64,000 nucleotides of DNA from Hymenobacter sp. J193 (GCF_024700075.1 NZ_JAJONE010000003.1:62001-126000), one strand, 5' to 3'; positions 26,047-34,623 are shown, counted from the stretch's first letter. Made by a program: numbers and translations. The notes: generated by a model from the sequence alone, not told the origin.

Positions 26047-26712
26047 TTACCGTAGCAGGGTATCGCGTACCAGAAGGACATCGCCCACCACAAAATCCGG
26101 CTTCCCGTAGCCACCACTGCTGTACACGCCCAGCGGATACACCAGGAACCATAGGCACGTTGCCAGTGCATTGATAGGACTACCCGTGTACTTACCATCC
26201 GTGTGTATTACCAGGGAGGTATCTGTTAAAGCATGGGCCTGGTGCTCACCGGCCCAACTATGAATATCAATCACCCCGCTGACTACCCGTTGCATCTGGT
26301 CTAAGCTCAGGGCTTGACCTAACTCCGGCGTCACGGTTTCCAGCTCGCCGTGCTGGCCCAACTTAATGGCGCCTGTTTGGTCAAGCAAGGCGAGAATTTG
26401 CTGGCGTTGGTTTTGAAAATAAGCTAGCAACTCAAACCGGTCCACAAACTCCTGCTCGTCGAGCTTAAAGGAGTATTGATCATACGTACTGGTGTGAAAC
26501 AGGCGGCTGGTTGTGCCACAGAGGGCAACTATCCAGGCGCCGGCACGATCCTGCAGGAACAGTCGAGCGGGACAATCCACCCATTCGACGCCTGGCGAAG
26601 GACGCATCTGCAGGGCGTGCAGGCTAAACAAGGGATAGGCAACGTCGGTGCCTTTTAAAGCGGCCGCCGCCAGCGCAGTAGCTTCGGCGGTATGGTGGGC
26701 AGTGTGGGACAT
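26047..26712 (-). CDS. Hypothetical protein
   Basis: A 221-residue cytosolic protein that I do not recognise. It contains a His/Ala/Thr N-terminus, a beta-rich part (WVDCPARLFLQDRAGAWIVALCGTTSRLFH) and a mid-region helical segment (VDRFELLAYFQNQRQQILALLD). The C-terminal part is Gly/Tyr rich (LVYPLGVYSSGGYGKPDFVVGDVLLV). No signal peptide or membrane helix is evident. It is the last gene of a leftward cargo stretch and is preceded, 40 bases upstream of its start, by a perfect 50-bp palindrome. Confidence 0.6.
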   Translation of the reverse strand: MSHTAHHTAEATALAAAALKGTDVAYPLFSLHALQMRPSPGVEWVDCPARLFLQDRAGAWIVALCGTTSRLFHTSTYDQYSFKLDEQEFVDRFELLAYFQNQRQQILALLDQTGAIKLGQHGELETVTPELGQALSLDQMQRVVSGVIDIHSWAGEHQAHALTDTSLVIHTDGKYTGSPINALATCLWFLVYPLGVYSSGGYGKPDFVVGDVLLVRDTLLR

Positions 26713-26751
26713 AAGGAAGGTAAAAAGGTTGCGTTGTATAGCCTATTAACG

Positions 26752-26801
26752 TTTAAACCCCCTTTATTGTTGCTAAATAGCAACAATAAAGGGGGTTTAA
26801 A
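26752..26801. promoter_or_regulatory. Perfect 50-bp palindrome
   Basis: Arms of 24 bases (TTTAAACCCCCTTTATTGTT then GCTA) around a central AA. The core is TTGTTGCTA-AA-TAGCAACAA, so it contains the shared operator motif, extended outward by TTTAAACCCCC/GGGGGTTTAAA. It lies upstream of the 26712 start and downstream of the next gene. It could be an operator, a terminator/attenuator or both. Confidence 0.85.
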
Positions 26802-26837
26802 TAAGGTTTTATATGTCTACAGAAAAGGGGCCATGTT

Positions 26838-27155
26838 TTAATTGCAGTTGCGGCCAGTGTAGCCCGCAACGGTATATGTTGGGTCAGCTAATCGCCGTAG
26901 GCGGTCCTGGCAGTGGTACACGTGCCAGGCCAGGGCTTTGCTGCGTTTGGCCGCTGCCGGCGTCAGCGTCTTGACGTAGCCCTTATCTTACACAATGTGC
27001 AGCGGGTCGTTGTCATGCTGCTGCAGGCAGGCCGTGACGCTGGCCAGCAGGTGTTGTGCCTCTTCCTGGCTCATTGCCGCCGGATTCTGGCGTAACAGTG
27101 CATTTGCTTCCCTGGCACTGGCAGTCAGGGCAGCTCGGGTAGGTAGGAGGCGCAT
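26838..27155 (-). CDS. Small hypothetical protein, stop at 26988 with in-frame continuation
   Basis: From the ATG at 27155 (MRLLPTRAALTASAREANALL) a 55-residue helical product ends at a TAA (26988-26990). The same frame continues for 49 more codons of protein-like sequence (DKGYVKTLTPAAAKRSKALA...HCQDRLRRLADPTYTVAGYTG) to a TAA at 26838. The composition after the stop matches the part before it, so a nonsense mutation in a ~105-residue gene is likely; there is no good second start. It lies 10 bases after the stop of the upstream gene. Function unknown. Confidence 0.4.
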
Positions 27156-27165
27156 CCAGGGTGGT

Positions 27166-27408
27166 TTATGCTGCTGCCTTCTCTGGCTCCTCGGTCTCGA
27201 TGCTCCACGGCTCACGGCCGCCATCACACCAGGTGTCGTACTCGTCATCCATAATTTCGGCCCGGTCGGCGCTGCTCAATTGCCAAAAGTTCGCCGGTAC
27301 CTCCAGGCGCACTTGTTCAGTGTGGCCGTAGCAGGTAAAGGTGGCGTCGATGTGGATGTTTTCGGGTTCATCAGCCAACAGGGCTGGATGTGTTAGGATG
27401 GTGGCCAT
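27166..27408 (-). CDS. Hypothetical acidic protein
   Basis: An 80-residue protein, acidic, of alpha/beta character (NIHIDATFTCYGHTEQVRLEVPANFWQLSSADRAEIMDDEYD), with no recognised family. The upstream region contains the box ATAAAGTGGACAACGCA (minus strand), similar to the regions before the genes at 26712, 31761 and 35651. It heads a small unit with the gene at 27155. Confidence 0.55.
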   Translation of the reverse strand: MATILTHPALLADEPENIHIDATFTCYGHTEQVRLEVPANFWQLSSADRAEIMDDEYDTWCDGGREPWSIETEEPEKAAA

Positions 27409-27529
27409 GGGGTATTAAAAAGGGTGCGTTGTCCACTTTATACGATGGAAACGCCCCTTTTACCGGAAATATCTAATGAAATGGAAGGCCCCATAGCCTT
27501 TCATTCCCCTACTGCCCTGACCTGATGCC

Positions 27530-27829
27530 TTAGCTAAAAAGCGTGGCCTGCGTACCGCAACCGGAAGCGTTGACTTTCTGCAGGCCTCCCGCGATCAGCT
27601 GCAGGGAACCTAGCTTTAGGTTTTTCGTTTCCTCGCCGTCAATGTCGGTCCGGGAGCCTCCGGTCGGTAAGTTGACGAGCCGCGAGCACTCCAGCATGCG
27701 GACGCCATAAACTCCCCCACCGACTTTAGTGGCAATAACACCTTTGCGCATATGGTATTTGGCACCTGAATGCTTCACCTCAACTTGTTGGCCGACGGAA
27801 TAGGTACTGGAACGGGGCTCCTTGCTCAT
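27530..27829 (-). CDS. Hypothetical protein with SH3/KOW-like beta core
   Basis: A 99-residue protein. Residues ~10-70 (YSVGQQVEVKHSGAKYHMRKGVIATKVGGGVYGVRML) look like a small beta barrel of the KOW/SH3 type, where an opening 'GxxVxV' is followed by a modified-binding strand. The C-terminus holds one Cys pair region (NASGCGTQATLF). It is 35 bases downstream of the DndC-like gene and so likely in its operon. Nucleic-acid binding is only a guess. Confidence 0.55.
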   Translation of the reverse strand: MSKEPRSSTYSVGQQVEVKHSGAKYHMRKGVIATKVGGGVYGVRMLECSRLVNLPTGGSRTDIDGEETKNLKLGSLQLIAGGLQKVNASGCGTQATLFS

Positions 27830-27864
27830 GGCTCTGCGTATATTTAAGAGGTAGGGGATGGAGG

Positions 27865-29151
27865 CTACTTTTGGTTGCGCAGATATTTATCCAGCACCGC
27901 TTCGACGCCGGTGACGTGGTTGCGGCGGCGGCCCAGCAACTTCTGTGTTTTCAGCACCTCCATTGCTTGGGTAATAAGGTCGAAGTGATCGGGGTTGTCG
28001 GTGCATACCTCGCGCAGCAGGCCTTCGTCACGCATGGCCACCGGGTAGATGCTGTTATAGATGCTGGCAACAGAGTGTTCAAACAGTCCGTCGCGGTGCC
28101 AGAGCGCTTGAATAGTTATCAGCTCCTGGTAGCTGATGAAGCTCATCGACGCATCTACTTCCTGCTGAATGGTGTACTGGGCCTGCAGCAGCCGGCGCAG
28201 CACCTCGGCGCGGGTGTTGGCCGAGTAGGGTCCCCAGGCCTCCTCGCGCACGTAGCCGCGCCGCAGCTCCTTCTGCCGGTAGGTGGCCGGGTTGTCGCGG
28301 GCTTCGATTAAGAAGTTGCGCAGCTCGGCCAGCGGCTCCATCCAGTCCTCGCCGTTCTGAATCAGGCCTTCCATAGATTTATCCCGGGCCACGACGGTGC
28401 ACACCCAGCAGCCGAACCGGCTTTTGCCGCACGAGGCAGTTTCCGTGTCGATAACGAGCGGGCAGTCCTCGTCAACGGATGCGTTGCGGTAAAGGGTAAT
28501 TAGCTCCTTGTGCGAGCCGCCCCACGGGGGCGAAACCTGGCTCAGGTACTGCCACAACTCCGGCGTCAACACGTCGCGTATAGGGGCAAAAACGGCGGCA
28601 TTCGGCAATACGTGCTTTCGCAGGCGCTGGCCCCTCACGGCGTGCTTTCGCATCGACTGAGCCCGTTTGCTGCTCTCGGCTTCGCGGGTGCCCAGCAGGA
28701 TAATGACCTCGCCGGCGGAGCTGATTTTGCTTTGGATAAAGCGCGTGGTTGGGGAAATTTTCAGCCGGTCCGTACACCATCGAAAGCGCGTATCCGGTGC
28801 CGGGTAACCAAGCCCAATGAGCTTGGCCCAAAACGTCTCCTGTAACTCCGGCAGGGTACGCTGAACAATGAAGGGCAAGCCGGCCGCCTGGGCCGCCGCC
28901 TCAATGCAGCGCAGCTGCTGTTCCACGAACTTGGCTACACGGGGATTTTCTACGCGGGTGTCATTCGTGACAATGTACACGGGACGGTGGCGAAGCTCCT
29001 CCGGCAGTTTGGCTATCGAGCGCCAGGCTAGTTGCAGCAGGAGCGTGGAATCCTTTCCGCCGCTGAAGCCGAGAATCCACGGCCGGTTGTTGTCGTCGAT
29101 CAGGTACTGATCCTGCAGTTCGGCTTCAATAAAGGAAATGTCCAGGGGCAT
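27865..29151 (-). CDS. DndC-like PP-loop ATPase / sulfurtransferase
   Basis: A 428-residue protein of the PAPS-reductase/DndC superfamily. The ATP-binding PP-loop is SGGKDST (30-36), followed by VYIVTNDTRVENP. FRWCTDRLKI (Cys126) and CGKSRFGCWVC (Cys241, 248, 251) are the Cys positions typical of DndC, where they hold an Fe-S cluster. LLGTREAESSKRA is the family's substrate-side motif. In Dnd systems DndC activates the DNA backbone and transfers sulfur delivered by a cysteine desulfurase. Here no dndA, B, D or E gene is present in the window, so this is an orphan. Its nearest nucleic-acid gene is the methyltransferase at 32.7-34.5 kb. It might work with host IscS or in another nucleotide or tRNA/DNA modification. 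Confidence 0.85.
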   Translation of the reverse strand: MPLDISFIEAELQDQYLIDDNNRPWILGFSGGKDSTLLLQLAWRSIAKLPEELRHRPVYIVTNDTRVENPRVAKFVEQQLRCIEAAAQAAGLPFIVQRTLPELQETFWAKLIGLGYPAPDTRFRWCTDRLKISPTTRFIQSKISSAGEVIILLGTREAESSKRAQSMRKHAVRGQRLRKHVLPNAAVFAPIRDVLTPELWQYLSQVSPPWGGSHKELITLYRNASVDEDCPLVIDTETASCGKSRFGCWVCTVVARDKSMEGLIQNGEDWMEPLAELRNFLIEARDNPATYRQKELRRGYVREEAWGPYSANTRAEVLRRLLQAQYTIQQEVDASMSFISYQELITIQALWHRDGLFEHSVASIYNSIYPVAMRDEGLLREVCTDNPDHFDLITQAMEVLKTQKLLGRRRNHVTGVEAVLDKYLRNQK

Positions 29152-29178
29152 AAGTAGTGAAGTAGATGCGGTAGGTGT

Positions 29179-29604
29179 TTAGCACATAGCATAGGAAGAA
29201 TCCTCAGGATTGGCGCAGGCGTCGAACGGTTCTTCCTCCTCATCCTGCTCATCCAATAGCTGTTCACCCTCTGGTCCATAGGCCAGATCAATTAGCCTGC
29301 ACAAGCCCTCCACGGCCTTCAGCAAGCTACCGAAGCAATGCACCCTGGTGGCCGGGGCTTCCCGGATGCCTAGCGACGAAACGTTCCCTGCCTGGATGGC
29401 CCGCAGCAACTCCTGTTCAGTGTTGGCACAGTCAGGCCCGGCCACATAGTAGCAGGCTCCACAGCGAAGAATAAAGCCCAGAACCATCAGGCCACCAGCC
29501 TCGGCGCCTGCGTTGAATTCTACCCGCTGACCCTGGCCGTGCGGAATCGGAGTATAAAACTCCGCTTCAATACTGAGGCGGGACGGACGTGTGGTGAGAA
29601 CCAT
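29179..29604 (-). CDS. Hypothetical protein
   Basis: A 141-residue protein with a beta-strand N-terminal half (LTTRPSRLSIEAEFYTPIPHGQGQRVEFNAG...LRCGACYYVAGPDCANTEQELLRAI) and an acidic C-terminus (LLDEQDEEEEPFDACANPEDSS). Cys residues are scattered (CGAC, DCANT, HCFG, LCRL) and do not form an obvious metal site. It precedes the DndC-like gene by 27 bases. Its own promoter is probably the TTGCGTATATTTAGCAACAA element at 29634-29653, 30 bases upstream. Confidence 0.55.
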   Translation of the reverse strand: MVLTTRPSRLSIEAEFYTPIPHGQGQRVEFNAGAEAGGLMVLGFILRCGACYYVAGPDCANTEQELLRAIQAGNVSSLGIREAPATRVHCFGSLLKAVEGLCRLIDLAYGPEGEQLLDEQDEEEEPFDACANPEDSSYAMC

Positions 29605-29633
29605 AAGGGGCTAAGTAAATTGAAGTGGTTATA

Positions 29634-29653
29634 TTGTTGCTAAATATACGCAA
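29634..29653 (-). promoter_or_regulatory. Shared promoter/operator element
   Basis: The minus strand reads TTGCGTATATTTAGCAACAA. TATATTTAG is close to the Bacteroidota -7 box TAnnTTTG, and the element is an imperfect palindrome TTGC-N9-GCAA. It is 30 bases upstream of the 29604 start, the spacing expected of a core promoter. Sister elements are at 30739-30755, 34520-34540, 35697-35716, 60678-60697 and 62217-62236. Confidence 0.6.
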
Positions 29654-29715
29654 ATACGCCCCTATTTGTTTATATAAAGCAACAAAAACCTTGTTAAAAG
29701 CCCCAGCGCGCGTAT

Positions 29716-29964
29716 TTACTTATCTTCCTCAATGGCTTTCTCCGGTGCTTCAGCCGGCTCTTCCTCAAACCGAATCGGTACTGGCCTATCCTCCCAGGCC
29801 TGCGCTTCGTAACCACACTCAGCGCACGCCACGTACCATAGAATACACAAGGGATAATGCGCTGATAAACCGATGACTCGATGCAGCATCAGTTCCCCGC
29901 AGCGGCCGCAATCCAATGCGGATAGTTCAGGCTCATTGCTCAGGGCAAACCCTCCGCTACTCAT
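29716..29964 (-). CDS. Zinc-ribbon-like small protein
   Basis: An 82-residue protein. It contains CGRCGELM and, 21 residues later, CAECGYEA, two CxxC knuckles of a zinc ribbon like that of Lar-type restriction-alleviation or phage-encoded small proteins. The rest is acidic. The start ATG overlaps the stop of the upstream gene by 4 bases (29961-29964), which implies translational coupling. It may bind nucleic acid or protein; the specific role is unknown. Confidence 0.6.
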   Translation of the reverse strand: MSSGGFALSNEPELSALDCGRCGELMLHRVIGLSAHYPLCILWYVACAECGYEAQAWEDRPVPIRFEEEPAEAPEKAIEEDK

Positions 29965-30326
29965 GCGGCGACAGCGAGTGCCAGCTGCTGGCTGACCAGG
30001 TGCAGAAACTCTCCCCGTTCCTTGAATACCTCACTAGCCGGGATGCCGTGGGGCTCCAGTCGCATTGTGGGGGTATCAAGCCTGCCGGCATAGATAGTAG
30101 CTACATGACGGTAAAGTCGGCCGATCAGGTATACCTGCGTCGGCAAATCCACGGGCTCTTCTACGGCGGCAAGTGCTCGGCTCAGCACCCGGGCCTGCTC
30201 TCCGCAAGCCATCATAGCCGCCAGCAGGGCCGCATTGCGCGCCTGCTCCCGGGTGCGTTGTAACATACTTGTATCCTGCTGCAGCGTGGCAGCGGCTTCG
30301 GCCGGGGTCGGAAGGAGAGTAGCCAT
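29961..30326 (-). CDS. Hypothetical helical protein
   Basis: A 121-residue, mainly helical and Ala/Leu/Arg-rich protein (AAATLQQDTSMLQRTREQARNAALLAAMMACGEQARVLSRAL). It is similar in character to the 115-residue product upstream, and both may be distant paralogues, which I cannot test. Its stop overlaps the start of the zinc-ribbon gene. No family is recognised. Confidence 0.55.
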   Translation of the reverse strand: MATLLPTPAEAAATLQQDTSMLQRTREQARNAALLAAMMACGEQARVLSRALAAVEEPVDLPTQVYLIGRLYRHVATIYAGRLDTPTMRLEPHGIPASEVFKERGEFLHLVSQQLALAVAA

Positions 30327-30374
30327 GGGCAGTAGGGGTCAAAAAGTAGTAGATGTAAGCTGGGCTACCCCTGC

Positions 30375-30722
30375 CTAGCAGGGCAGCCGATCATTACCGC
30401 CGCAGGCCTCGGCGGTTGCCAGCATCGCGGATAGTTCCTGATCGTAGAGGCACCCAATTTGCTCGGCATAAGCGGCCTGGGCCTCCGGTGAGCTTCGCTC
30501 AGCCAGGTGCTGCACCAAGTGTAGCTGTTCGCCCATCCAGGTAACCAATCGCTCCAGTACGGCAACTTCCTCATCGGGGGCCTCCTGGCAACGGTTGTAG
30601 GCCAACTGCTCGTTTATCAATTCCTCCACCGTCGTATGCGGATGCCATACCCCGGTTTCACCCTCGGCAAAAAGGGCCGTAATCTGAGCGTGAAGCGTTA
30701 AATCGTTAAGTTGGCGTTTCAT
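30375..30722 (-). CDS. Hypothetical helical protein
   Basis: A 115-residue acidic helical protein (LTLHAQITALFAEGETGVWHPHTTVEELINEQLAYNRC...LATAEACGGNDRLPC). It lies 48 bases upstream of the next leftward gene. A shared promoter/operator element (TTGCGTATATTTAGCAA on the minus strand) lies 17-33 bases upstream of the ATG, and a further TTGTTG-CTTTTTAA-CAACAA palindrome lies beyond it at 30771-30790. No function can be assigned. Confidence 0.55.
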   Translation of the reverse strand: MKRQLNDLTLHAQITALFAEGETGVWHPHTTVEELINEQLAYNRCQEAPDEEVAVLERLVTWMGEQLHLVQHLAERSSPEAQAAYAEQIGCLYDQELSAMLATAEACGGNDRLPC

Positions 30723-30946
30723 TGGCCCCGGCGTTTAGTTGCTAAATATACGCAATTTAACCCCTCCTCGTTGTTGCTTTTTAACAACAATGGCCGGTAA
30801 ATTAAGCAATTAATCCTAGCTGCAAATAGACACTATTTATGCGCATAATATTAATGGCATTACGGGCTGGTGTCTAGGTTTATTCCGCTTGCTAGTTTCC
30901 CGATAACTCCTGCAGGGACCGGTTGCAAGGTCGCGTACTCCCTAAA

Positions 30947-30982
30947 GGAAAAGCCGCCTCTTGGCTGCGGGGCGGCTTTTCC
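30947..30982. terminator. Terminator
   Basis: Perfect 12-base arms GGAAAAGCCGCC / GGCGGCTTTTCC around a G/T-rich loop. It lies just beyond the stop of the leftward gene ending at 30991. Confidence 0.85.
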
Positions 30983-30990
30983 GGGATAGC

Positions 30991-31761
30991 TTAGGCAGCA
31001 ATCGGCTGCACATCACGGCCAAACACGAATAGGCTGCGTGGGGCTTGCTGGTACTTGGCGGGTATATTCTCAAAGTCGGCTACGAGGCCCAGGAAGCCCT
31101 CAGCATGGAAATAGCCCCGCACCGTTGCTTTGCCGCTAAGGCCACCGTTGCGGCTTACCATAAGCGCTTTGCCCACTTCGGGCACTTCACCTTGCCCTGA
31201 CCAGCACAATCCGCCGGGAAGCGCCGTGAGGCGAGGCGTCTCGGCCCACATAGGCATCGGAACTCGCCGCTGTTCAACTGCATCACGCCGCGCCTGATTG
31301 GCAGCGCGCAGGCGTACTAACTTCTCGGCCGACATGCGCCGGGCCGGGCGGTACTGGCGGGTACGGCCGCCCTGGCCACCGCCATCACCCCGCAATACGG
31401 CCTGCTTTTGGGCAGTTCCTGCTGCTGTCACTTCTGGCACTTGGGGTTCGATTCGTGCCGGCTCAGGTTCTTGCGCCTGCTCAGGCTCGGGGTGCGAGAG
31501 TCGCACCCCGGCCTTTACCTCGGCCACATACTTGATTACGGCAGTGTGCCATTTAATCAACTGCCAGATATCGTGGCAACCGGCCGCCTTGGCCGTGGCC
31601 ACCGCCCGTTGGCTATCAGAAATTAGTGGGCTGCGCAGGGCATGGCTCAGCATAGCCAGCGCCGACTGACGTATCTCCCGGATGCGGCAGGCAACGGGGG
31701 ATTCTGGCTGGCTAGTTTCGGAAATCAGGGTAGCGGGCTGGCTGAGGGCAGGAACATTCAT
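30991..31761 (-). CDS. Hypothetical protein
   Basis: A 256-residue protein with an N-terminal helical part (~25-85), a charged Pro/Glu/Gln linker (PEPEQAQEPEPARIEPQ), and a Gly/Arg basic patch (GDGGGQGGRTRQYRPARRMS). The C-terminal domain is beta rich (RLTALPGGLCWSGQGEVPEVGKALMVSRNGGL...SLFVFGRDVQPIAA). It is not recognised. The basic patch could bind nucleic acid. It is a single-gene unit with its own terminator, and its upstream region carries the CAACGCAA box and a TTGTTGC element at 31840-31846. Confidence 0.55.
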   Translation of the reverse strand: MNVPALSQPATLISETSQPESPVACRIREIRQSALAMLSHALRSPLISDSQRAVATAKAAGCHDIWQLIKWHTAVIKYVAEVKAGVRLSHPEPEQAQEPEPARIEPQVPEVTAAGTAQKQAVLRGDGGGQGGRTRQYRPARRMSAEKLVRLRAANQARRDAVEQRRVPMPMWAETPRLTALPGGLCWSGQGEVPEVGKALMVSRNGGLSGKATVRGYFHAEGFLGLVADFENIPAKYQQAPRSLFVFGRDVQPIAA

Positions 31762-32132
31762 GGCGGTCCAAAGTGAAGGTTAAGGATGCTTGCGTTGTAG
31801 TATCTTTTACGTTCGCGCGCCCTTTATAGCTAATAATCAGCAACAAAAAACCCGTCCATTTTGCTTAAAACAGCATTTTTCTCCCTGCTGCCCACGATTG
31901 ATTGTTGGCCCGAAAATCTGGTACTGCCCTGCGCTAAGGCCTGGGTACACTGATCCCCACCTAGAGGCAGGCGCTACTACTGAGCCGCCGTTCTATTGAT
32001 GACAATTAGCTACAATAAACACGCCTCATGCGCGTATTTCGGGCCTGTTGCTCCTGCCGTGTTTTGATATCACGAGATTATATCCGCTTATTTGTGAATC
32101 CACACGCGCTCATCTTCCAGCACTTCCTGAAC
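31762..32132. other. Divergent promoter region
   Basis: The region lies between the leftward 31761 gene and the rightward lipoprotein. It carries GCAACAA (31840-31846, plus strand) with an upstream CTTTATAGCTAATAATCA, and TTAGCTACAATAAACACG at 32007-32024. No gene is seen. Confidence 0.45.
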
Positions 32133-32714
32133 ATGGCTATGAAATGCTACCTCTTGTTTTTATCATTAGCAGCTGCCGGCTGCAGTTCCCCTTCTGCTGA
32201 AGCGGACCAAACGCAAGCCGCTACCGGACCCGCTGCCGGCAGCTTGGTGGTCACCCCAATGATTGATGAGAAAAACGGTTTTCGGGAGCTGAGCTTCGGC
32301 CAGGACCGCGCCAGCATTCCGGATCTGGTCGAGTTGCCCGGCCGGGAAAATTTAACCCTTAAGGATTACCAGAAAGAGCCTGGGAAGGAAAAGCTGCAGG
32401 TAGGCACTGCCGAGCTGCACGCCATAACCTATGGCTTCCATAACGATAAGTTGGCCCGTGTAACGCTGACTGTCCTTGGCGACAACACTGATAAGCTGCT
32501 CAACGCAGCGATGGGGCTGTATGGGGAACCAGTATTGGATAAACGGCCTGGACTACCGGGCCGCTGGTACTGGTGGATTGGTGAAAAAGTCGTCGGGTCC
32601 TATCACGAAAACGGCAAGGAAGGTAAGCGCGGCTACCTGACATTAAGTGATAAGGTGGCCACAGCGGACGTGGTTAAGCCTCTCGCCAACGAGGGCGGCG
32701 CCGCCGACCTCTAA
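32133..32714 (+). CDS. Lipoprotein of unknown function
   Basis: 193 residues from the ATG at 32133 (MAMKCYLLFL); a second ATG follows two codons later. The longer frame from 32028 adds a Cys/Arg-rich leader that is unlikely. The signal peptide ends LSLAAAGC, a clear lipobox. The mature part begins with a Ser/Ala/Thr linker, then a mixed domain (FRELSFGQDRASIPDLVELPG...LHAITYGFHNDKLARVTLTVLGDNTDKLLNAAMGLYGEPV...WYWWIGEKVVGSYHENG). This layout recalls small lipoproteins that compare a computed and an observed value in Hymenobacter genomes, but I do not know the family. It is monocistronic and convergent with the methyltransferase gene. Confidence 0.7.
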   Translation: MAMKCYLLFLSLAAAGCSSPSAEADQTQAATGPAAGSLVVTPMIDEKNGFRELSFGQDRASIPDLVELPGRENLTLKDYQKEPGKEKLQVGTAELHAITYGFHNDKLARVTLTVLGDNTDKLLNAAMGLYGEPVLDKRPGLPGRWYWWIGEKVVGSYHENGKEGKRGYLTLSDKVATADVVKPLANEGGAADL

Positions 32715-32749
32715 CAGGGCCACCGCTCAATGCGGTGGCCCTGCACCCG

Positions 32750-34489
32750 CTAGGCCGCCGCGTCCAGCCAATTAAGCTGCACGCCCGGCCCGGCCAGCCG
32801 GCGTACGGTTGGCTGCTCCTGAGCGGGGGCGGTTTCTTTGGATGGGGCTTCGAGGGCCCTTAGTTTCGGCAGGGGCTCGGCCTCGGCTGATGCCGGGTCA
32901 AACGGACTGCGTTTCCGTTCACGGTAAGCCTTCATTTCCGGCTCCGGCAACCACATTTTACCCGCGCAGGCCCGCAAATTGAATTCCTGCCACAGCATTT
33001 CGTCTTTGAATTCAAGGTGCAGGGTGCCCTTTTTAAAGAAGCGCAGGTTAAAGAACTGGCTTTCGCATTCGCTGTCGAACTGTTCGCCGGGGTAAACCTT
33101 TCCTAGACGGTTAAAGCGCGTTTCCAGGGCCTGGCGGATGGTATAGCATTTATCATAGTCCTCGCCGGTTAAATAGCAGAGCACTTTATCTATATCATTA
33201 TATTGATCGTACAGATGGTAGTTCATGGCAAAGCGGCTGCCGTAGGTTTTCAGGTCGCGCGGTGTGCTCCAGTCGTCCCAGCGTACCCAGCTCGGGAGTA
33301 TGATCTTGCGATTTACCTTATACCGGTCATTGGTTTTCCAGCCTTCCACGTGGCAACGGTTTTCCTTGTAATAGCTGGTAAAAATGTCGAACACGGCTAC
33401 CACGGCCTTTTCAAGGATGGTACCTCGATTCTCAAATACCATCTCGACCAAGCTAGCCACGTTCTCCTTATTGAACTGCATGTAGCCCTGCGCGCGACCA
33501 TATTTGGCGAAGTCCTGCCGGACCTGGTGCGTCATATACTTCTGGATATTTAGTTTGTCCAGCACCACGTGCCAGGCGCTTTGATTCAGACTGTCGCTGA
33601 ACTCATTGTACCTCGCCCGCTGGTTTTCGCTGCTGGCAAGGGCCTCGTTGGCCACGTCCAGAATATCCCGCTGATAGTTCACCAGCCCGGCACCGTAAAA
33701 CTGCAGGGCACTGCGGGCCCGCATATACTCTACGAAGGCCTGTTTTGCCTGCTCGTAGCCGACCATCATATTGCCGATTACATCGTTCACCATTACGGCA
33801 TCCTTAAACATTTCCTCGCTCAGGTCCGGGCCGTCGTAGGTCGTACGGTGGCTGTGGAAATCAAAATTGAGCGGGTCGCGTTCGGCTGGGCGCTGCAGAC
33901 GGATTAGGGAAACGTGCACGTCGGTTTTGCGCTCGGCGTCTTCCGCCAGGAATACCTGCCCCAGCTCCTCGACGGGGGCCGTACCGTAGTCCGCAATAAG
34001 CTTGGCCAGCAGCTGGCGTGTTTCGGTGAACGGGTTATTGATCGTTTCCGAGTTCAGGATGGAAACCACGTGGCCCCCGGGCGCTACCGTCTTGAACGCG
34101 TGCAGAATGTGCTTATCGGCGCAGCTGAAGGGAGGATTCATGACAATTAAGTCGAATTGGTGATCCCCGGTGTACTCCAGGAAATCATCCGCAATGACTT
34201 TGTAGTTTTTGCCCTGAAGCATGGCCTTTAATTCCTGGTCGATTTCACACGCGTACAGGTGCTTGCTGTAGCTGTTCCAATGTCCGTCATGGGTGCGGCG
34301 CAGGTGCTCATCAATCCAATCCAGAATTGCCCCGCTGCCGGCGCTGGAGTCGCAAACCGTCATTTTCAGTAGGTCCGACTGATGGTAGCCCCGCATGCCG
34401 CGGGCGGTGTCGCGAGGCTGGGCCAGCCACGGCTGCAACATGCGTTCGATTACGGCCGGTGTCGAGGGGAAAAATTCAGCGTTGAACAT
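32750..34489 (-). CDS. DNA N6-adenine methyltransferase with DUF4942-like C-terminus
   Basis: A 579-residue protein. The N-terminal ~200 residues form a class I methyltransferase: SAM-binding motif I SSAGSGAI (48-55), an acidic ACEID (80-84), and the catalytic NPPF (118-121) typical of N6-adenine enzymes. The C-terminal ~230-470 region (VNDVIGNMMVGYEQAKQAFVEYMRARS...FDIFTSYYKENRCHVEGWKTNDRYKVNRKIILP) matches the DUF4942 type that is often attached to plasmid and phage methyltransferases. No restriction endonuclease gene is next to it, so it may be an orphan enzyme protecting the element. The element at 34520-34540 is 31 bases upstream of the start. Confidence 0.88.
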   Translation of the reverse strand: MFNAEFFPSTPAVIERMLQPWLAQPRDTARGMRGYHQSDLLKMTVCDSSAGSGAILDWIDEHLRRTHDGHWNSYSKHLYACEIDQELKAMLQGKNYKVIADDFLEYTGDHQFDLIVMNPPFSCADKHILHAFKTVAPGGHVVSILNSETINNPFTETRQLLAKLIADYGTAPVEELGQVFLAEDAERKTDVHVSLIRLQRPAERDPLNFDFHSHRTTYDGPDLSEEMFKDAVMVNDVIGNMMVGYEQAKQAFVEYMRARSALQFYGAGLVNYQRDILDVANEALASSENQRARYNEFSDSLNQSAWHVVLDKLNIQKYMTHQVRQDFAKYGRAQGYMQFNKENVASLVEMVFENRGTILEKAVVAVFDIFTSYYKENRCHVEGWKTNDRYKVNRKIILPSWVRWDDWSTPRDLKTYGSRFAMNYHLYDQYNDIDKVLCYLTGEDYDKCYTIRQALETRFNRLGKVYPGEQFDSECESQFFNLRFFKKGTLHLEFKDEMLWQEFNLRACAGKMWLPEPEMKAYRERKRSPFDPASAEAEPLPKLRALEAPSKETAPAQEQPTVRRLAGPGVQLNWLDAAA

Positions 34490-34623
34490 AGGTGCTAAGG
34501 GGATTAGTGCACGATGCCTTTGTTGCTAAATATATACGCTAAAGAGAGTAGCATGTTGCCATTTGTCCACCAAAAAGGGCCTCATTTGGCCCCTTTGTGC
34601 ATTTCTACTCCTACTGCCCCTTG

